Assembly (NCBI RefSeq): GCF_009832865.1
Contig: NZ_CP047130.1
Coordinates: forward strand, 1,674,001-1,738,000
Direction: 5' to 3'
Source of the DNA: Colwellia sp. 20A7
Lineage (GTDB): Bacteria; Pseudomonadota; Gammaproteobacteria; Enterobacterales; Alteromonadaceae
DNA length: 64,000 nt
The notes under the pieces were generated by a model. It saw only the letters and a program-made list of their open reading frames with translations, did no database searches and had not been told where the DNA came from. The position numbers and the translations under genes are program-made. This document shows positions 37,424 to 47,417 of the stretch, piece after piece (the first letter of the stretch is position 1; each line of letters begins with the position of its first letter).

Positions 37424-38605
37424 ATGAACAAACATCTAATCTCAATAGTTATTACTATTGCTATCTTAACACTAGCCGGTTGCTCACCAGAGCCGAACGC
37501 ACAAAAACAACAGGCGCCATTACAATCGATTGATGTTGCAAACGTTATTGTTAAACCTGTACAAAATTGGCACACCTATACCACACGCTTAGAAGCACCT
37601 GAACAAGTGGCTTTAAAGCCACGTGTGTCTGGTGTTATAGAGCATATCGCCTTTAATGAAGGTGAAAAAGTTAAACAGGGTGATCTACTTTTTCAATTAG
37701 ATGACCGTCCTTTCTTGGCTATCGTTGCTAGTTTAGAAGCGCAAAAAGATAGTGCTGAAGCGGCATTAGAGCAAGCAAAAAGCGAAGAAAAACGCGCTAT
37801 ACGCTTAACTGAACGTAAAGCTATATCAACAGAGCAAGCTGAATCACGTACATCAACCTTACGTCAACGCCAAGCACAACTTGATGCTTTACAGGCACAG
37901 TTAATCGCTGCAAAACTTGAATTAGAGTTTACCGCTATTCGTTCGCCAATTGATGGAATAATCTCTCGTGCCAGTATTACTAAAGGTAATAACGTTATTG
38001 CAGGACAAAGTGTGCTTACAAGTATTGTGTCAGATAAAGCAATGTATGCTTATTTTGACGTAGATGAGCGTACATGGAATAGATCATTTTCTGATGTTAC
38101 CGCTACTGATAAACAGCAAGTTGTCATGCAAAAAGTTGGACAGGATGATTTTGCCTTTAAAGGTCACATTGATTTTATTGATAATCAGATTGACTCAGCA
38201 ACAGGCACGTTACGTGTAAGAGCTGTATTTAACGAAAATCAAAGTCAACTTAGAGCCGGTTCATTTGCTCGCATTAAATTAGCGGCTAATGGTATAAGTG
38301 ATAAAATTATTGTGCCTGATCGCGCTATTGGTACTGATTTAAAAAACCGTTTTGTTTTAACGGTAGGCGAAAACAATATTCTAGAATATAAAGCAATACA
38401 AGTCGGTGAACTTTACGGCAGCTACAGAGCGATTAACGCTGGTTTAGTTGCAACTGATGTTATTGCCGTGAATGGTCCTGCTCGAGTTGGTCCAGGTATG
38501 CCTATTTCCCCAAACACTATAATACTTGATAGTACAGGTGTTACTTTTACTTTATTACCTATTGCTGATGCCAATTTAACGGCACAGCTAACGTCACAAG
38601 AGTAA
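37424..38605 (+). CDS. RND efflux membrane fusion protein (lipoprotein)
   Basis: The 393-residue protein has a lipoprotein signal (AILTLAGCSPE, lipobox LAGC, Cys20). It then has the biotinyl-lipoyl half motifs (VALKPRVSGVIEHIAFNEGEKVKQGDLLFQLDD and FTAIRSPIDGIISRASITKGNNVIAG), a coiled-coil hairpin between them (about 100-165), and beta-barrel and membrane-proximal domains (RLRAGSFARIKLA-like). It links the inner-membrane pump to the outer-membrane channel. First gene of the operon; a TAGGAG site precedes the start. Confidence 0.95.
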   Translation: MNKHLISIVITIAILTLAGCSPEPNAQKQQAPLQSIDVANVIVKPVQNWHTYTTRLEAPEQVALKPRVSGVIEHIAFNEGEKVKQGDLLFQLDDRPFLAIVASLEAQKDSAEAALEQAKSEEKRAIRLTERKAISTEQAESRTSTLRQRQAQLDALQAQLIAAKLELEFTAIRSPIDGIISRASITKGNNVIAGQSVLTSIVSDKAMYAYFDVDERTWNRSFSDVTATDKQQVVMQKVGQDDFAFKGHIDFIDNQIDSATGTLRVRAVFNENQSQLRAGSFARIKLAANGISDKIIVPDRAIGTDLKNRFVLTVGENNILEYKAIQVGELYGSYRAINAGLVATDVIAVNGPARVGPGMPISPNTIILDSTGVTFTLLPIADANLTAQLTSQE

Positions 38606-38614
38606 GAATTAACA

Positions 38615-41600
38615 ATGAAATTTTCCCACTTTTTTATACAAAGACCTATTTTCGCAGCGGTCTTGTCTATGTTAATTCTAATTGCCGGCAGTATTTCGCT
38701 TTTTCAATTACCTGTTAGTGAATATCCTGGAGTAGTGCCGCCAACGGTTGTTGTTACAGCAAGTTACCCTGGTGCTAATCCGTCAGTTATTGCGCAAACT
38801 GTTGCAACGCCACTTGAGCAAGAAATAAATGGTATTGAGAACATGTTGTACATGTCATCTCAAGCGACAAGTGATGGCCGAATGAGTTTAACGGTAACCT
38901 TTGCACTGGGTACTGATCTTGATAGAGCTCAAGTACAAGTACAAAATAGTGTTAATAGTGCATTATCTCGTTTGCCTGAAGAAGTACAACGACTAGGTGT
39001 TGTTGCTGAAAAATCGACACCTGATTTAACGATGGTTGTGCATCTATTTTCACCAGAGAAAACTCACGACACGGCTTATTTGTCTAACTACGCAGATCTT
39101 TATATTAAAGACCAAATTGCCCGTTTAGCGGGTGTTGGTGATGTTAGATTGTTTGGCGGTGGTCAATTTTCAATGCGCGTTTGGCTTAATCCTGATGCTT
39201 TAGCTTCACGACAAATAACTGCATCGGACGTTATCAGTGCGTTACGTTCACAAAACCAGCAAGTTGCAGCGGGCAGCTTAGGCTCTCAACCTGCAGCTAA
39301 TGATAGCCAATTTCAAATATTATTAAATGTTAAAGGTCGACTTGATAACGTTGAAGAATTTGAACAAGTGATCATTAAGGTAGGCGATGAAGGTCAACTT
39401 ACACGTTTACAAGATGTAGCACGTGTTGAATTAGGACAAGATTCTTATTCTTTGCGCGCTATGTTAGATAGTCAACCTGCACTTGCTATCCCAGTGTTCC
39501 AACGTCCAGGCTCTAATGCTATTGAATTGTCAGATCAAGTACGTGAAACTATGGCGCGCTTATCTCAAGATTTCCCTGCGGGCGTTGAATACGATATTGT
39601 TTATGATCCAACTATTTTTGTACGTGACTCTATCGACGCGGTTATTACAACGTTAATTGAAGCGATAGTGCTTGTTGTGATTGTAGTGATACTCTTTTTA
39701 CAAACATGGCGTGCGTCAATTATTCCATTAATTGCAGTACCTGTTTCATTAATAGGTACCTTTGCTGTGATGCATTGGCTTGGTGTTTCTATCAATACCT
39801 TATCTTTATTCGGTTTAGTACTCGCCATAGGGATTGTGGTGGATGATGCCATTGTCGTTGTTGAAAACGTTGAACGTAATATTGAAACAGGTTTATCTCC
39901 GTTGGAAGCGACAAAAGTTGCAATGACCGAAGTAACTGGGCCTATTATTGCAATTGCTTTAGTGCTTAGTGCTGTATTCATTCCCACAGCATTTATTAGT
40001 GGTGTATCAGGTCAGTTTTATAAACAATTTGCGCTAACTATTACTATATCAACGATCATTTCCGCCTTTAATTCATTAACGTTATCGCCAGCATTAGCCG
40101 CTATATTGTTAAAGTCACATGACAGCAAACCAGACAGGTTAACGCGAATATTAAATAAACTGTTTGGTGCTTGGTTATTTGCTCCTTTTAATCGCCTTTT
40201 TGATCGTGCGAGTAAACGATATCAAAAAATAGTTAAAAAATTAATGCGCATGAGCGTTATTGCGATTGCCGGTTATATTATTCTGGTTGGTGGCACTGTG
40301 CAGTTATTCAATACAGTGCCGGGTGGTTTTATTCCTGCACAAGATAAACAGTATTTAGTGGGCATTGCACAGTTACCTGATGCCGCAAGTCTTGACCGTA
40401 CAGAAGCTGTTGTAAAAGAAATGGAAGCGATTGCACTACAAGTATCAGGTGTTGCTAATACGGCTGCTTTCCCTGGTTTATCAATAAATGGTTTTACTAA
40501 TAGTCCCAATAGCGCCATTGTATTTATGCCATTAGACTCATTTGATATGCGTACAGATCCTAGTCAATCGGCTATGGCGATTGCTGCACAGTTAAATCAA
40601 AAGTTTATGGCAATAGATAAAGCGTTTGTTGCGGTATTCCCACCACCACCAATTCGTGGTTTAGGAACAACGGGCGGCTTTAAATTACAAATTGAAGACC
40701 GTGGCAACAAAGGTTTTGAAGTATTATTTAACAGTTTACAAAGTGTAATTAACAAAGCAAGACAAGACCCTGCCTTAATGGGGCTGTTTTCGAGCTTTCG
40801 AGTTCAAGTTCCACAAATGGATATTGAAATTGACCGTGAACAAGCGTTAATTCAAGGAATACCGTTAGATGAAGTCTTTGATGCACTGCAAATTTACTTA
40901 GGCTCTGTTTATATTAATGATTTCAATATGTTTGGCCGTACTTATCAAGTGAAAGCGCAAGCTGAAGCTGAATTTCGTCAAGTACCTGAGCAAATCCTTA
41001 ACTTAAAAGTACGTAATCGCCAAGGTAATATGGTGCCATTAGGTTCAATATTAACGGTTACGCCAACCACCGGACCTGATCGTGTTATGCACTACAATGG
41101 TTATCCAAGTGCTGAATTAAATGGTAGCCCTGCACCTGGTTATAGTTCAGATCAAGCGCAAGCAGCGATAGAGAAAGTTTTAGCAGAAGTACTACCAAAA
41201 GACATTACGTATGAATGGACCGAGGTAACGTACCAACAAATATTGGCTGGTAATACTATGGTATATGTATTCCCTTTAGTGGTACTGCTCGTTTTCATGG
41301 TATTAGCTGCGCAATATGAGAGTTTACGTTTACCATTAGCGATTATATTAATTGTACCTATGACTATATTTTCAGCGTTGTTAGGTGTTTGGTTAGTAGG
41401 CTCAGACAATAATATATTTACTCAAATTGCATTAATTGTACTGGTCGCGCTAGCCTCTAAAAATGCTATTTTGATGGTGGAATTTGCTAAAGATCAGCAT
41501 GAACAAGGCTTATCTCACTTCGACGCAATTATTGAATCGTGCCGATTACGTTTACGTCCAATATTAATGACTTCCATTGCATTTACCGCCGGTGTTGTGC

Positions 41601-41764
41601 CATTAGTGTTAGCGACAGGCGCTGGCGCTGAAATGAGACATGCGATGGGGAATGCTGTATTTTCAGGCATGATAGGAGTAACGGTATTTGGTTTATTATT
41701 TACTCCGGTATTTTATATTTTACTGACGGCACCTAAACAAAGAACAGGAAAGGGGGAGTCATGA
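38615..41764 (+). CDS. RND efflux transporter, HAE1 family
   Basis: The 1049-residue inner-membrane pump starts FSHFFIQRPIFAAVLSMLILIAG and has the twofold RND layout: TM1, a porter loop, TM2-6, then the second loop. The proton-relay motif GIVVDDAIVVVENVERN in TM4 has the two essential Asp residues, and the TM10 Lys lies in ALIVLVALASKNAILMVEFAKDQ. The length and sequence style resemble MexF/OqxB pumps. It drives drug or metabolite export by proton exchange. It overlaps the outer-membrane gene by 4 bp. Confidence 0.96.
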   Translation: MKFSHFFIQRPIFAAVLSMLILIAGSISLFQLPVSEYPGVVPPTVVVTASYPGANPSVIAQTVATPLEQEINGIENMLYMSSQATSDGRMSLTVTFALGTDLDRAQVQVQNSVNSALSRLPEEVQRLGVVAEKSTPDLTMVVHLFSPEKTHDTAYLSNYADLYIKDQIARLAGVGDVRLFGGGQFSMRVWLNPDALASRQITASDVISALRSQNQQVAAGSLGSQPAANDSQFQILLNVKGRLDNVEEFEQVIIKVGDEGQLTRLQDVARVELGQDSYSLRAMLDSQPALAIPVFQRPGSNAIELSDQVRETMARLSQDFPAGVEYDIVYDPTIFVRDSIDAVITTLIEAIVLVVIVVILFLQTWRASIIPLIAVPVSLIGTFAVMHWLGVSINTLSLFGLVLAIGIVVDDAIVVVENVERNIETGLSPLEATKVAMTEVTGPIIAIALVLSAVFIPTAFISGVSGQFYKQFALTITISTIISAFNSLTLSPALAAILLKSHDSKPDRLTRILNKLFGAWLFAPFNRLFDRASKRYQKIVKKLMRMSVIAIAGYIILVGGTVQLFNTVPGGFIPAQDKQYLVGIAQLPDAASLDRTEAVVKEMEAIALQVSGVANTAAFPGLSINGFTNSPNSAIVFMPLDSFDMRTDPSQSAMAIAAQLNQKFMAIDKAFVAVFPPPPIRGLGTTGGFKLQIEDRGNKGFEVLFNSLQSVINKARQDPALMGLFSSFRVQVPQMDIEIDREQALIQGIPLDEVFDALQIYLGSVYINDFNMFGRTYQVKAQAEAEFRQVPEQILNLKVRNRQGNMVPLGSILTVTPTTGPDRVMHYNGYPSAELNGSPAPGYSSDQAQAAIEKVLAEVLPKDITYEWTEVTYQQILAGNTMVYVFPLVVLLVFMVLAAQYESLRLPLAIILIVPMTIFSALLGVWLVGSDNNIFTQIALIVLVALASKNAILMVEFAKDQHEQGLSHFDAIIESCRLRLRPILMTSIAFTAGVVPLVLATGAGAEMRHAMGNAVFSGMIGVTVFGLLFTPVFYILLTAPKQRTGKGES

Positions 41765-43176
41765 TTAACTTAACAAATAAGCTTAGGTGCAAATTACCGC
41801 ATAAGTTAGCTATTAGTGTTATTTTAATTACCTCTGTGTTGTCTGGCTGTGCTAGTAAAGTAGATGAACAAAACTATCTGCAATCAATGGAAGCTTTCGT
41901 TGCAGAAACGAATGTTGCAGCGCATTTAGCCAGTGAAGATGAAATAAATTGGTGGCAACAATTGCATTCAGCTCAGCTTAATCAACTGGTTAACGATGCG
42001 TTAGCCAGTAATTACGATTTGAAGACCAGTCAATTACAAATGAAAAGTGCGCTGGCAAGATTAGGTGCGCAAAAAGCTAAGTACCTTCCACAAGGTGGTG
42101 TGTATCTTGGTGATCAACGTACAGGGTTAGCTGATGATATTACTCGTCAATCATCAGCTAATTTAGGATTAAATTGGCAACTTGATTTATTTGGTCGAAT
42201 TACTGCATTGGTTGACGGGGCTAATGCATCAGCTATGAGTCAAGCTGAACAGTTAAGAGCACTACGAATTGAAGTGGTATCTGCCGTAGTCACCGGTTAT
42301 ATCAGCTATCAAGGTAATAAACAGAAGGAACAAATTCTTAATTTACAGATTACTGCTCTAGAGCAAAGTATTGATGTACTTGAAGCACGCGTGCAAGAAG
42401 GGATTGCAAATGAGCTTGATTTAAATCGTACACATGCGCAACTTAGTCAACAACAGGCGTTATTACCTGATGTAAGCTATGCGCAATATCGAGATTTATC
42501 AACTTTAGCTATGTTAACAGGGCGTTTTAGTGGTGATATTACACTGGAAGACGAGCAAACTATTTTAGATACACTTTTTACTGTGGCTTTAGCTGAGCCT
42601 AATAAGGCTATTGCCTTACGTCCTGATATTAGTAGGGCGTTATATGACTTTAGCCAAGCTAATTCGCTAAGTGTTGCTGCAAGTAAAGCATTGTTACCTG
42701 ATGTTAGCTTAGACGCCTTTGTGGGTATTGTAAGTCTTGGTACTAATACGCTAAGTAATACGCAGCAACAATGGCAAGTTTCACCACAAATCGAATGGTC
42801 ATTATTAAGTTATCCTGCATTATTAGCGCAACGTGATGCACAACAATATTTGAGTAAAGCTGCTTATAATGAATACCAAAAAGTAGTATTGGCCGCACTT
42901 AACGACAGTGAACTTTCATTACGTTTACTATCAAAAAGTATTGCACAAAAAGGGTATGCCGATCAGCGTTATAGCTTTGCTAAAAAAGCATTTTTGCAAG
43001 CTAATGCGATGTATCAAGAAGGGCAAATTCCATACTTAGAGTTGTTAGATGCACGGCAAGATGTTTTAATAGCAGAAGATAATGCAGTTAATGCAAAGAT
43101 CACTTCATCATTAGCGAAGGTAAAGGCTTACCAAGCGTTTAATGGTCGATGGAGTTATGGTTTAAAGACCTTATAA
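41761..43176 (+). CDS. Outer membrane efflux lipoprotein (TolC/NodT family)
   Basis: The 471-residue protein has a lipobox (ITSVLSGCASK, Cys29) and two outer-membrane efflux repeats: INWWQQLHSAQLNQLVNDALASNYDLKTSQLQM and, in the second half, LRPDISRALYDFSQANSLSVAASKALLPDVSLDAFVG with QLYLSKAAYNEYQKVVLAALNDSELSLRLL-like helices. As a trimer it forms the exit duct of the pump. Translationally coupled to the transporter. Confidence 0.95.
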   Translation: MINLTNKLRCKLPHKLAISVILITSVLSGCASKVDEQNYLQSMEAFVAETNVAAHLASEDEINWWQQLHSAQLNQLVNDALASNYDLKTSQLQMKSALARLGAQKAKYLPQGGVYLGDQRTGLADDITRQSSANLGLNWQLDLFGRITALVDGANASAMSQAEQLRALRIEVVSAVVTGYISYQGNKQKEQILNLQITALEQSIDVLEARVQEGIANELDLNRTHAQLSQQQALLPDVSYAQYRDLSTLAMLTGRFSGDITLEDEQTILDTLFTVALAEPNKAIALRPDISRALYDFSQANSLSVAASKALLPDVSLDAFVGIVSLGTNTLSNTQQQWQVSPQIEWSLLSYPALLAQRDAQQYLSKAAYNEYQKVVLAALNDSELSLRLLSKSIAQKGYADQRYSFAKKAFLQANAMYQEGQIPYLELLDARQDVLIAEDNAVNAKITSSLAKVKAYQAFNGRWSYGLKTL

Positions 43177-43190
43177 TATTTGAGTGTTTC

Positions 43191-44216
43191 ATGTTAAATA
43201 GCAACGAAATAAACATAATTGACCTACCTAAATCGATGCGAGCAATTGTACTTGATAAACCTAATGATGAATTAACTTTATCTGAGGTTCAAATTCCACT
43301 TCCAATACGCGGTGAACAAGAGCTGTTAGTTAAAGTGGAATATGTAGGTTTGAATCCTATTGATGCAGAATTAGTTAAAACTGGTTTTTGTGATTGGCAA
43401 TACCCTCATACTATAGGGTTTGATGCTGTAGGCACTGTTGTAGAAGCCAAGAAAGGCTTATTTCCTAATGTTGGCGACCGTATTATGTGGCACGCCAATA
43501 TAGAAAAACAAGGTATATTAAGTGATTATGCTACCGTACCTAATTTCGCTGTGTCAGTTGTTCCTAATAATATTAGCGGTAGTGATGCCGCAACATTACC
43601 ATGCTCAGGAATGGCGGCTTTAATCGCCATGAAAAAGTTACAAGTTACACAAGGTGAAGTAATATTTATTGATGCAGGTGCTAGCAGTGTAGGGCAATTT
43701 GCGATTCAATTTGCTAAAAGCTTAGGGGCTGATGTCTTTACAACAGCAGCTAAACGTAATCATAGATTAGTAAAGCAATTAGGGGCTGATTTTGTCTTTG
43801 ATTCTCAGGATGACAAGCTACATCAGAAAATAAGTTCAGAGATAGGGCCCGAAGGTTTTGATGCTGTGCTTGACTCACTTGGTGGGGAATTTACCGCTCG
43901 TAACATCGAACTTATGCGCTTTTGTGGTCGTATTGCTTGTTTGAAACCCTTACCATTTTTAGAGCCTGCACTTATGTTTAGAAAAGCACCAAATATTGGC
44001 GTTATTTCTTTAGCAGGGGCATGGTTAAGCAATAGTTTATGTGCTCAGCAAAAAATGGGGTTTATGAGTAATGAATTACTTGATGCTGTGGCAAAAAATA
44101 GTGTTCATACACCTGAAGTCACCTTAGTGAGTTTTTCTGCAAAAGATGTTTCTTACGCGTTACATACACAAATTAATGGCGGTTTTACTGGGAAACAAGT
44201 GATAAAAGTAGGGTGA
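43191..44216 (+). CDS. MDR-family (quinone oxidoreductase-like) dehydrogenase
   Basis: Start 43191 chosen (GAG 7-9 nt upstream), just after the efflux operon; an ATG at 43149 would lie inside the upstream gene. The 341-residue protein is a medium-chain reductase: GroES-like half with PHTIGFDAVGTVVEA, then a Rossmann domain with AGASSVGQFAIQFAKSLGADVFTTA. The Cys/His ligands of the catalytic zinc of alcohol dehydrogenases are not at the expected places, so it is probably an NADPH quinone or enal reductase. It may be the last gene of the RND operon and could act on compounds the pump exports. Confidence 0.85.
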   Translation: MLNSNEINIIDLPKSMRAIVLDKPNDELTLSEVQIPLPIRGEQELLVKVEYVGLNPIDAELVKTGFCDWQYPHTIGFDAVGTVVEAKKGLFPNVGDRIMWHANIEKQGILSDYATVPNFAVSVVPNNISGSDAATLPCSGMAALIAMKKLQVTQGEVIFIDAGASSVGQFAIQFAKSLGADVFTTAAKRNHRLVKQLGADFVFDSQDDKLHQKISSEIGPEGFDAVLDSLGGEFTARNIELMRFCGRIACLKPLPFLEPALMFRKAPNIGVISLAGAWLSNSLCAQQKMGFMSNELLDAVAKNSVHTPEVTLVSFSAKDVSYALHTQINGGFTGKQVIKVG

Positions 44217-44261
44217 TAATTTTGTTTAATAAAGTATTAGGCACATAATTAAGTAAAGGTG

Positions 44262-44294
44262 AAATCACTATAAAAGTGGAGCTTATAGTGATTT
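44262..44294. terminator. 12-bp inverted repeat between convergent genes
   Basis: AAATCACTATAA (44262-44273) and TTATAGTGATTT (44283-44294) pair perfectly across 9 nt. It sits 46 bp past the MDR gene stop and includes the stop codon of the minus-strand gene. It could end transcription from both sides, though neither side has a strong T run. Confidence 0.45.
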
Positions 44295-44840
44295 AGAACA
44301 AACAAGGATGTTGTCTTTAAGGAGAAACCCTCCTGTAATACGCAATAGAAGCTGCTGACCATGTGCAATACAAAAGTCAGGTATTTTTGCATGTAAAGCT
44401 CGTGCAAAATCAACTTGTTGATTAATAATACGTTGTGAATCAGTAAGCTGTTCTTCAATATCAATTATGTCACATAAAGTAACTTCATCTGTCTGATGTG
44501 TTTTTAACACTAGCTGCAAGTTACCCTCATTCATTTTTTTTTGGAAAGTAACAAATATTCTAGTAAATGATGTTGTTTGTTTTATTTCAGTATCATTAAG
44601 TAATAGCTCATAAGAAGACTGTTCGATAAGCTCTTTGTTGTTTAATAAATATTGCTGATATCCCTTATGAAGCGCAAAAGCATAATCATCAGAGTAATAA
44701 GTGGGTAATATATTACGGTTTCTTTTTTCCCATTGTTCCGGTGCTAGTAAGCTTCCATTTTCTTCATTATTATCTTTAGGAATAGTCTTAATCGAAATAT
44801 TTGCCTGTTGATTTTGGGTATTGATATTAATGTTATTCAT
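44283..44840 (-). CDS. Hypothetical protein, 185 aa
   Basis: The product starts with an Asn/Gln-rich segment (MNNININTQNQQANISI), then LLAPEQWEKRNRNILPTYYSDDYAFALHKGYQQYLLNN and a charged second half ending RITGGFLLKDNILVCSKSL. There is no signal peptide or membrane segment, and I do not recognise a domain. Ordinary composition over 185 codons suggests a real gene. It is monocistronic and convergent with the MDR gene. Confidence 0.6.
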   Translation of the reverse strand: MNNININTQNQQANISIKTIPKDNNEENGSLLAPEQWEKRNRNILPTYYSDDYAFALHKGYQQYLLNNKELIEQSSYELLLNDTEIKQTTSFTRIFVTFQKKMNEGNLQLVLKTHQTDEVTLCDIIDIEEQLTDSQRIINQQVDFARALHAKIPDFCIAHGQQLLLRITGGFLLKDNILVCSKSL

Positions 44841-45120
44841 GAGTCATCTTAATGGAAATAGTTAAAAGGTTTATCATCAGTTATCGTTTAATAAAACCGA
44901 CATACCGACCTATAACGGATTGAACATTAGAAAGTCACAAAATTTTATTTATGTTTAGCTAATAAAATAATTACGTAAATTAAAGTAGAATACACCGGCT
45001 CAATAAATAATCGAAATGTATACAAGGATAAAAGTTAAGGATATATAAATTTAAATGTGACTTTTGAGCGACTCAATCGTTATAAGGTAAAGCGATAAAA
45101 AATTATTGCTAGAGGATAAG

Positions 45121-45387
45121 ATGAAAAATATAGAAAAGAATATAGCTGTAGAGCTTAAGCGTGATGCTGAATTTGCTTTTAATACTTCAGATGATGAACT
45201 ATTTAAGCGCGCCACGGTAACTATAAATAACCAGCAAGGTTCGAAAGACCTTCTTACACTGGGTATGGCTTCTATTTGGATAGTGTTTGTTAGCATATTT
45301 ATGAAGATACTAAAGCCAATATTTAAGAAAGTAGCAGCAAACCCAAAGACGATAAATACTAACACGATAAATGATGAGAGCAAATGA
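45121..45387 (+). CDS. Small single-pass membrane protein, 88 aa
   Basis: Start 45121 chosen because AGAGGA lies 4-9 nt upstream. Residues 1-45 are charged (KNIAVELKRDAEFAFNTSDDELFKRATVTIN), residues about 48-68 are one membrane helix (DLLTLGMASIWIVFVSIFMK), and the tail is basic. It overlaps the MscS-like gene by 4 bp, so the two are coupled and the protein may be a partner of the channel. No family recognised. Confidence 0.65.
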   Translation: MKNIEKNIAVELKRDAEFAFNTSDDELFKRATVTINNQQGSKDLLTLGMASIWIVFVSIFMKILKPIFKKVAANPKTINTNTINDESK

Positions 45388-46211
45388 TGGATACTGAAAA
45401 CATTACGGATAAAGCATATACCGGTTTTATGGTTATTTGGCATAAAGTGGTCACTTTTATACCAGACCTAATTGTCGCCATTATCTTTTTACTGGTTGGT
45501 TGGATGATTTCTTCAATGATTAAACGTTTTTTAAATAAAACATTAATCAAAATTGGCTTTAATACCTTTTTAGATAAGCTTGGTTTAGATGATTTATTGA
45601 AAAAAATGGAAGTATCGGTTACGGGTAGCCAAATTGTTTCTAGTCTTATTTCAATATTTTTCCTATTAATATTCTTATTAGCCGCATTAGATATTGTTGG
45701 TTTAACAGTACTTTCAGGTTTAATTGATACACTAGTTTTATTTTTACCTAAACTACTTGCTTCACTCGCCGTATTATCTTGTGGCTTTTTTGTTGCGCAA
45801 ATTGTTTTCAATGGCGTAAAAATAGCTGCTAAGAACACTGGTGTAGATTATGGTCGCTCTGTTGCAGAAGTATGTCGTGGCATTATTATTGTTATCACTA
45901 TTTCGCTATCAATCACTCAACTTGATATTGATGTATCTCTGCTTAACAACATTATGACCGTTGTTATTGCTAGTGTTGGTTTAGCTGCCGCTATTTCTTT
46001 AGGAATAGGGACTAAGTCAATGGCACAAGAAATTGTGGCGGGTGTTTATTTACGAGAAATGTATCAAGTAGGCGATAACATTGAAGTAAAAGATATCAAA
46101 GGAACGTTAGCTTCTATTGGTAGTGTCGCAAGTAAAGTTATGGGTGAAGATGAATCGATAACAACAGTGCCTAATACCTTTTTATTAGCGAATAAAGTTA
46201 CTAAACAATAA
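45384..46211 (+). CDS. MscS-like mechanosensitive channel family protein
   Basis: The 275-residue protein has four or five predicted membrane helices: near residues 20-45 (VVTFIPDLIVAIIFLLVGWM), 90-115, 120-140 and 155-175, then the MscS pore-type helix SVGLAAAISLGIGTKSMAQEIVAGVY and the start of a soluble beta domain (YQVGDNIEVKDIKGTLASIG). It is short after that domain, lacking most of the MscS cytoplasmic vestibule. It probably opens under membrane tension. It lies between the small membrane protein and the sigma factor gene. Confidence 0.82.
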   Translation: MMDTENITDKAYTGFMVIWHKVVTFIPDLIVAIIFLLVGWMISSMIKRFLNKTLIKIGFNTFLDKLGLDDLLKKMEVSVTGSQIVSSLISIFFLLIFLLAALDIVGLTVLSGLIDTLVLFLPKLLASLAVLSCGFFVAQIVFNGVKIAAKNTGVDYGRSVAEVCRGIIIVITISLSITQLDIDVSLLNNIMTVVIASVGLAAAISLGIGTKSMAQEIVAGVYLREMYQVGDNIEVKDIKGTLASIGSVASKVMGEDESITTVPNTFLLANKVTKQ

Positions 46212-46227
46212 CTAGGTTTTTTAACTT

Positions 46228-46758
46228 TTGAATACCCTTACCGAACGCCAGCTTGTTGCTTTAGTGCAAGAAAGTCTGCCTTACGATACGCGTCTGTTTC
46301 AGCAATTAATTACACCCTATTTACCTGTGTTAAAAGGATATTGTGCTAAATTGTTGAACAACCTATCTGATGCAGAAGATGTTGTACAAGAAACAATTAT
46401 TAAGGCTCTTACCCACTTAAAAATCTTTAAGTGGGTTGGGTCTTTTAAAGCATGGTTATTTAAAATTGCACACAATGAATGTATTAATAAAATAAGAGAT
46501 CGCCGCTGGGATGCTATGATAAATGACGATGAGTACCTGGATAACTTAATAGTAGAGAATAATGATTATCAAGATTTACCTTCTGTATTATCGGCATTAA
46601 TGAAAAACTTATCATTCGAGGATCGTAATATAATGTTATTGCGTTATCGAACTGAATTAGAATTTCAAGAAATAGCAGATATCTGTAATTTAAAACTATC
46701 TGCTATAAAAATGCGACATAAAAGAGTTATAGAGTTCTTACAAGGAAGATTAGAGTAG
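46228..46758 (+). CDS. ECF-type sigma-70 family factor
   Basis: The 176-residue protein starts at TTG, 16 bp after the channel gene. Region 2 is clear (YCAKLLNNLSDAEDVVQETIIKALTHLKIFKWVGSFKAWLFKIAHNECINKIR, residues about 33-90) and region 4 follows (LSFEDRNIMLLRYRTELEFQEIADICNLKLSAIKMRHKRVIEFLQ, 128-172). Such factors control regulons in response to outside signals. No anti-sigma gene follows; an unusual point is the close spacing to an MscS-like channel upstream. Confidence 0.9.
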   Translation: MNTLTERQLVALVQESLPYDTRLFQQLITPYLPVLKGYCAKLLNNLSDAEDVVQETIIKALTHLKIFKWVGSFKAWLFKIAHNECINKIRDRRWDAMINDDEYLDNLIVENNDYQDLPSVLSALMKNLSFEDRNIMLLRYRTELEFQEIADICNLKLSAIKMRHKRVIEFLQGRLE

Positions 46759-46874
46759 GTGATTATTAGTTTACTAGCGAACCTTCTTTAAAAGAATATA
46801 TCACCGAAAACGTTATTTCTAATTAATTTAAATATAAAGATTATAACGTTTTGGGATATGTATCGAAGATGGTA

Positions 46875-47063
46875 TTAATAATCAGTTTTCAAACGTTGTG
46901 CATGATTTAATATTGGTGCATGGTTGTCTAAAGTAACCTCAGTTACACTTGTTGTTTTAACAACTGTTGGCGCGACTATTCGTTGTGGATAAGAAGAAGC
47001 AGTGGCATTAATTTTTATATTATCATTAATAAACTTGCGTGTGCGTAAACTCATTTTTTTCAT
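46875..47063 (-). CDS. Possible small protein, 62 aa
   Basis: A basic-start product (MKKMSLRTRKFINDN then ATASSYPQRIVAPTVVKTTSV). An AGG lies 12-14 nt before the ATG, a weak ribosome site. It is convergent with the sigma factor gene. No family is recognised and it could be a chance frame. Confidence 0.35.
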   Translation of the reverse strand: MKKMSLRTRKFINDNIKINATASSYPQRIVAPTVVKTTSVTEVTLDNHAPILNHAQRLKTDY

Positions 47064-47375
47064 TTTTGTCTTGTTACCTATCTAATTTGCGAAAATTTAA
47101 AGTTAATTTTTAGTATTCATTAAAAAAGTAAAAGGGATAAATTTACTTCCTAGTAATATAACGAACAGTAAACTCAAAAGTCACAATTTTAATTAGCTAT
47201 ATTGTTATTAATACTGAATGAAGTGCAGTATACAGCTTAATGGGAATTTATTAACAATAAAAAGCACTTGAAACGAGCTTTTAAATAAGAATGTTTTTTA
47301 TTTATTTTATCTTCTAATACGTATCAAGGCTTGTCTTTCACGGGGTTAATAAGAACAATATTTTATAATATTAAG
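47064..47375. other. Intergenic stretch before the histidine kinase
   Basis: AT-rich and without a supported gene. It contains the promoter region for the 62-aa frame on its left side and a terminator at its right edge. Confidence 0.5.
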
Positions 47376-47417
47376 CCGAAAAAATAATTAATCGGCTAAA
47401 TATTTAGCTGATTAATT
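47376..47417 (-). terminator. Rho-independent terminator of the kinase operon
   Basis: On the minus strand AATTAATCAGCTAAA and TTTAGCCGATTAATT pair with one mismatch (15-bp stem, 2-nt gap), followed by ATTTTTTCGG. The stem begins at the kinase stop codon. The T run is in the direction of the kinase/FIST genes. Confidence 0.8.

Noticed and set aside
39601..39987. Long antisense frames inside the RND transporter and other genes
   Set aside because: Shadow frames of well-supported genes, rich in Ser/Thr/Ile and without homology.
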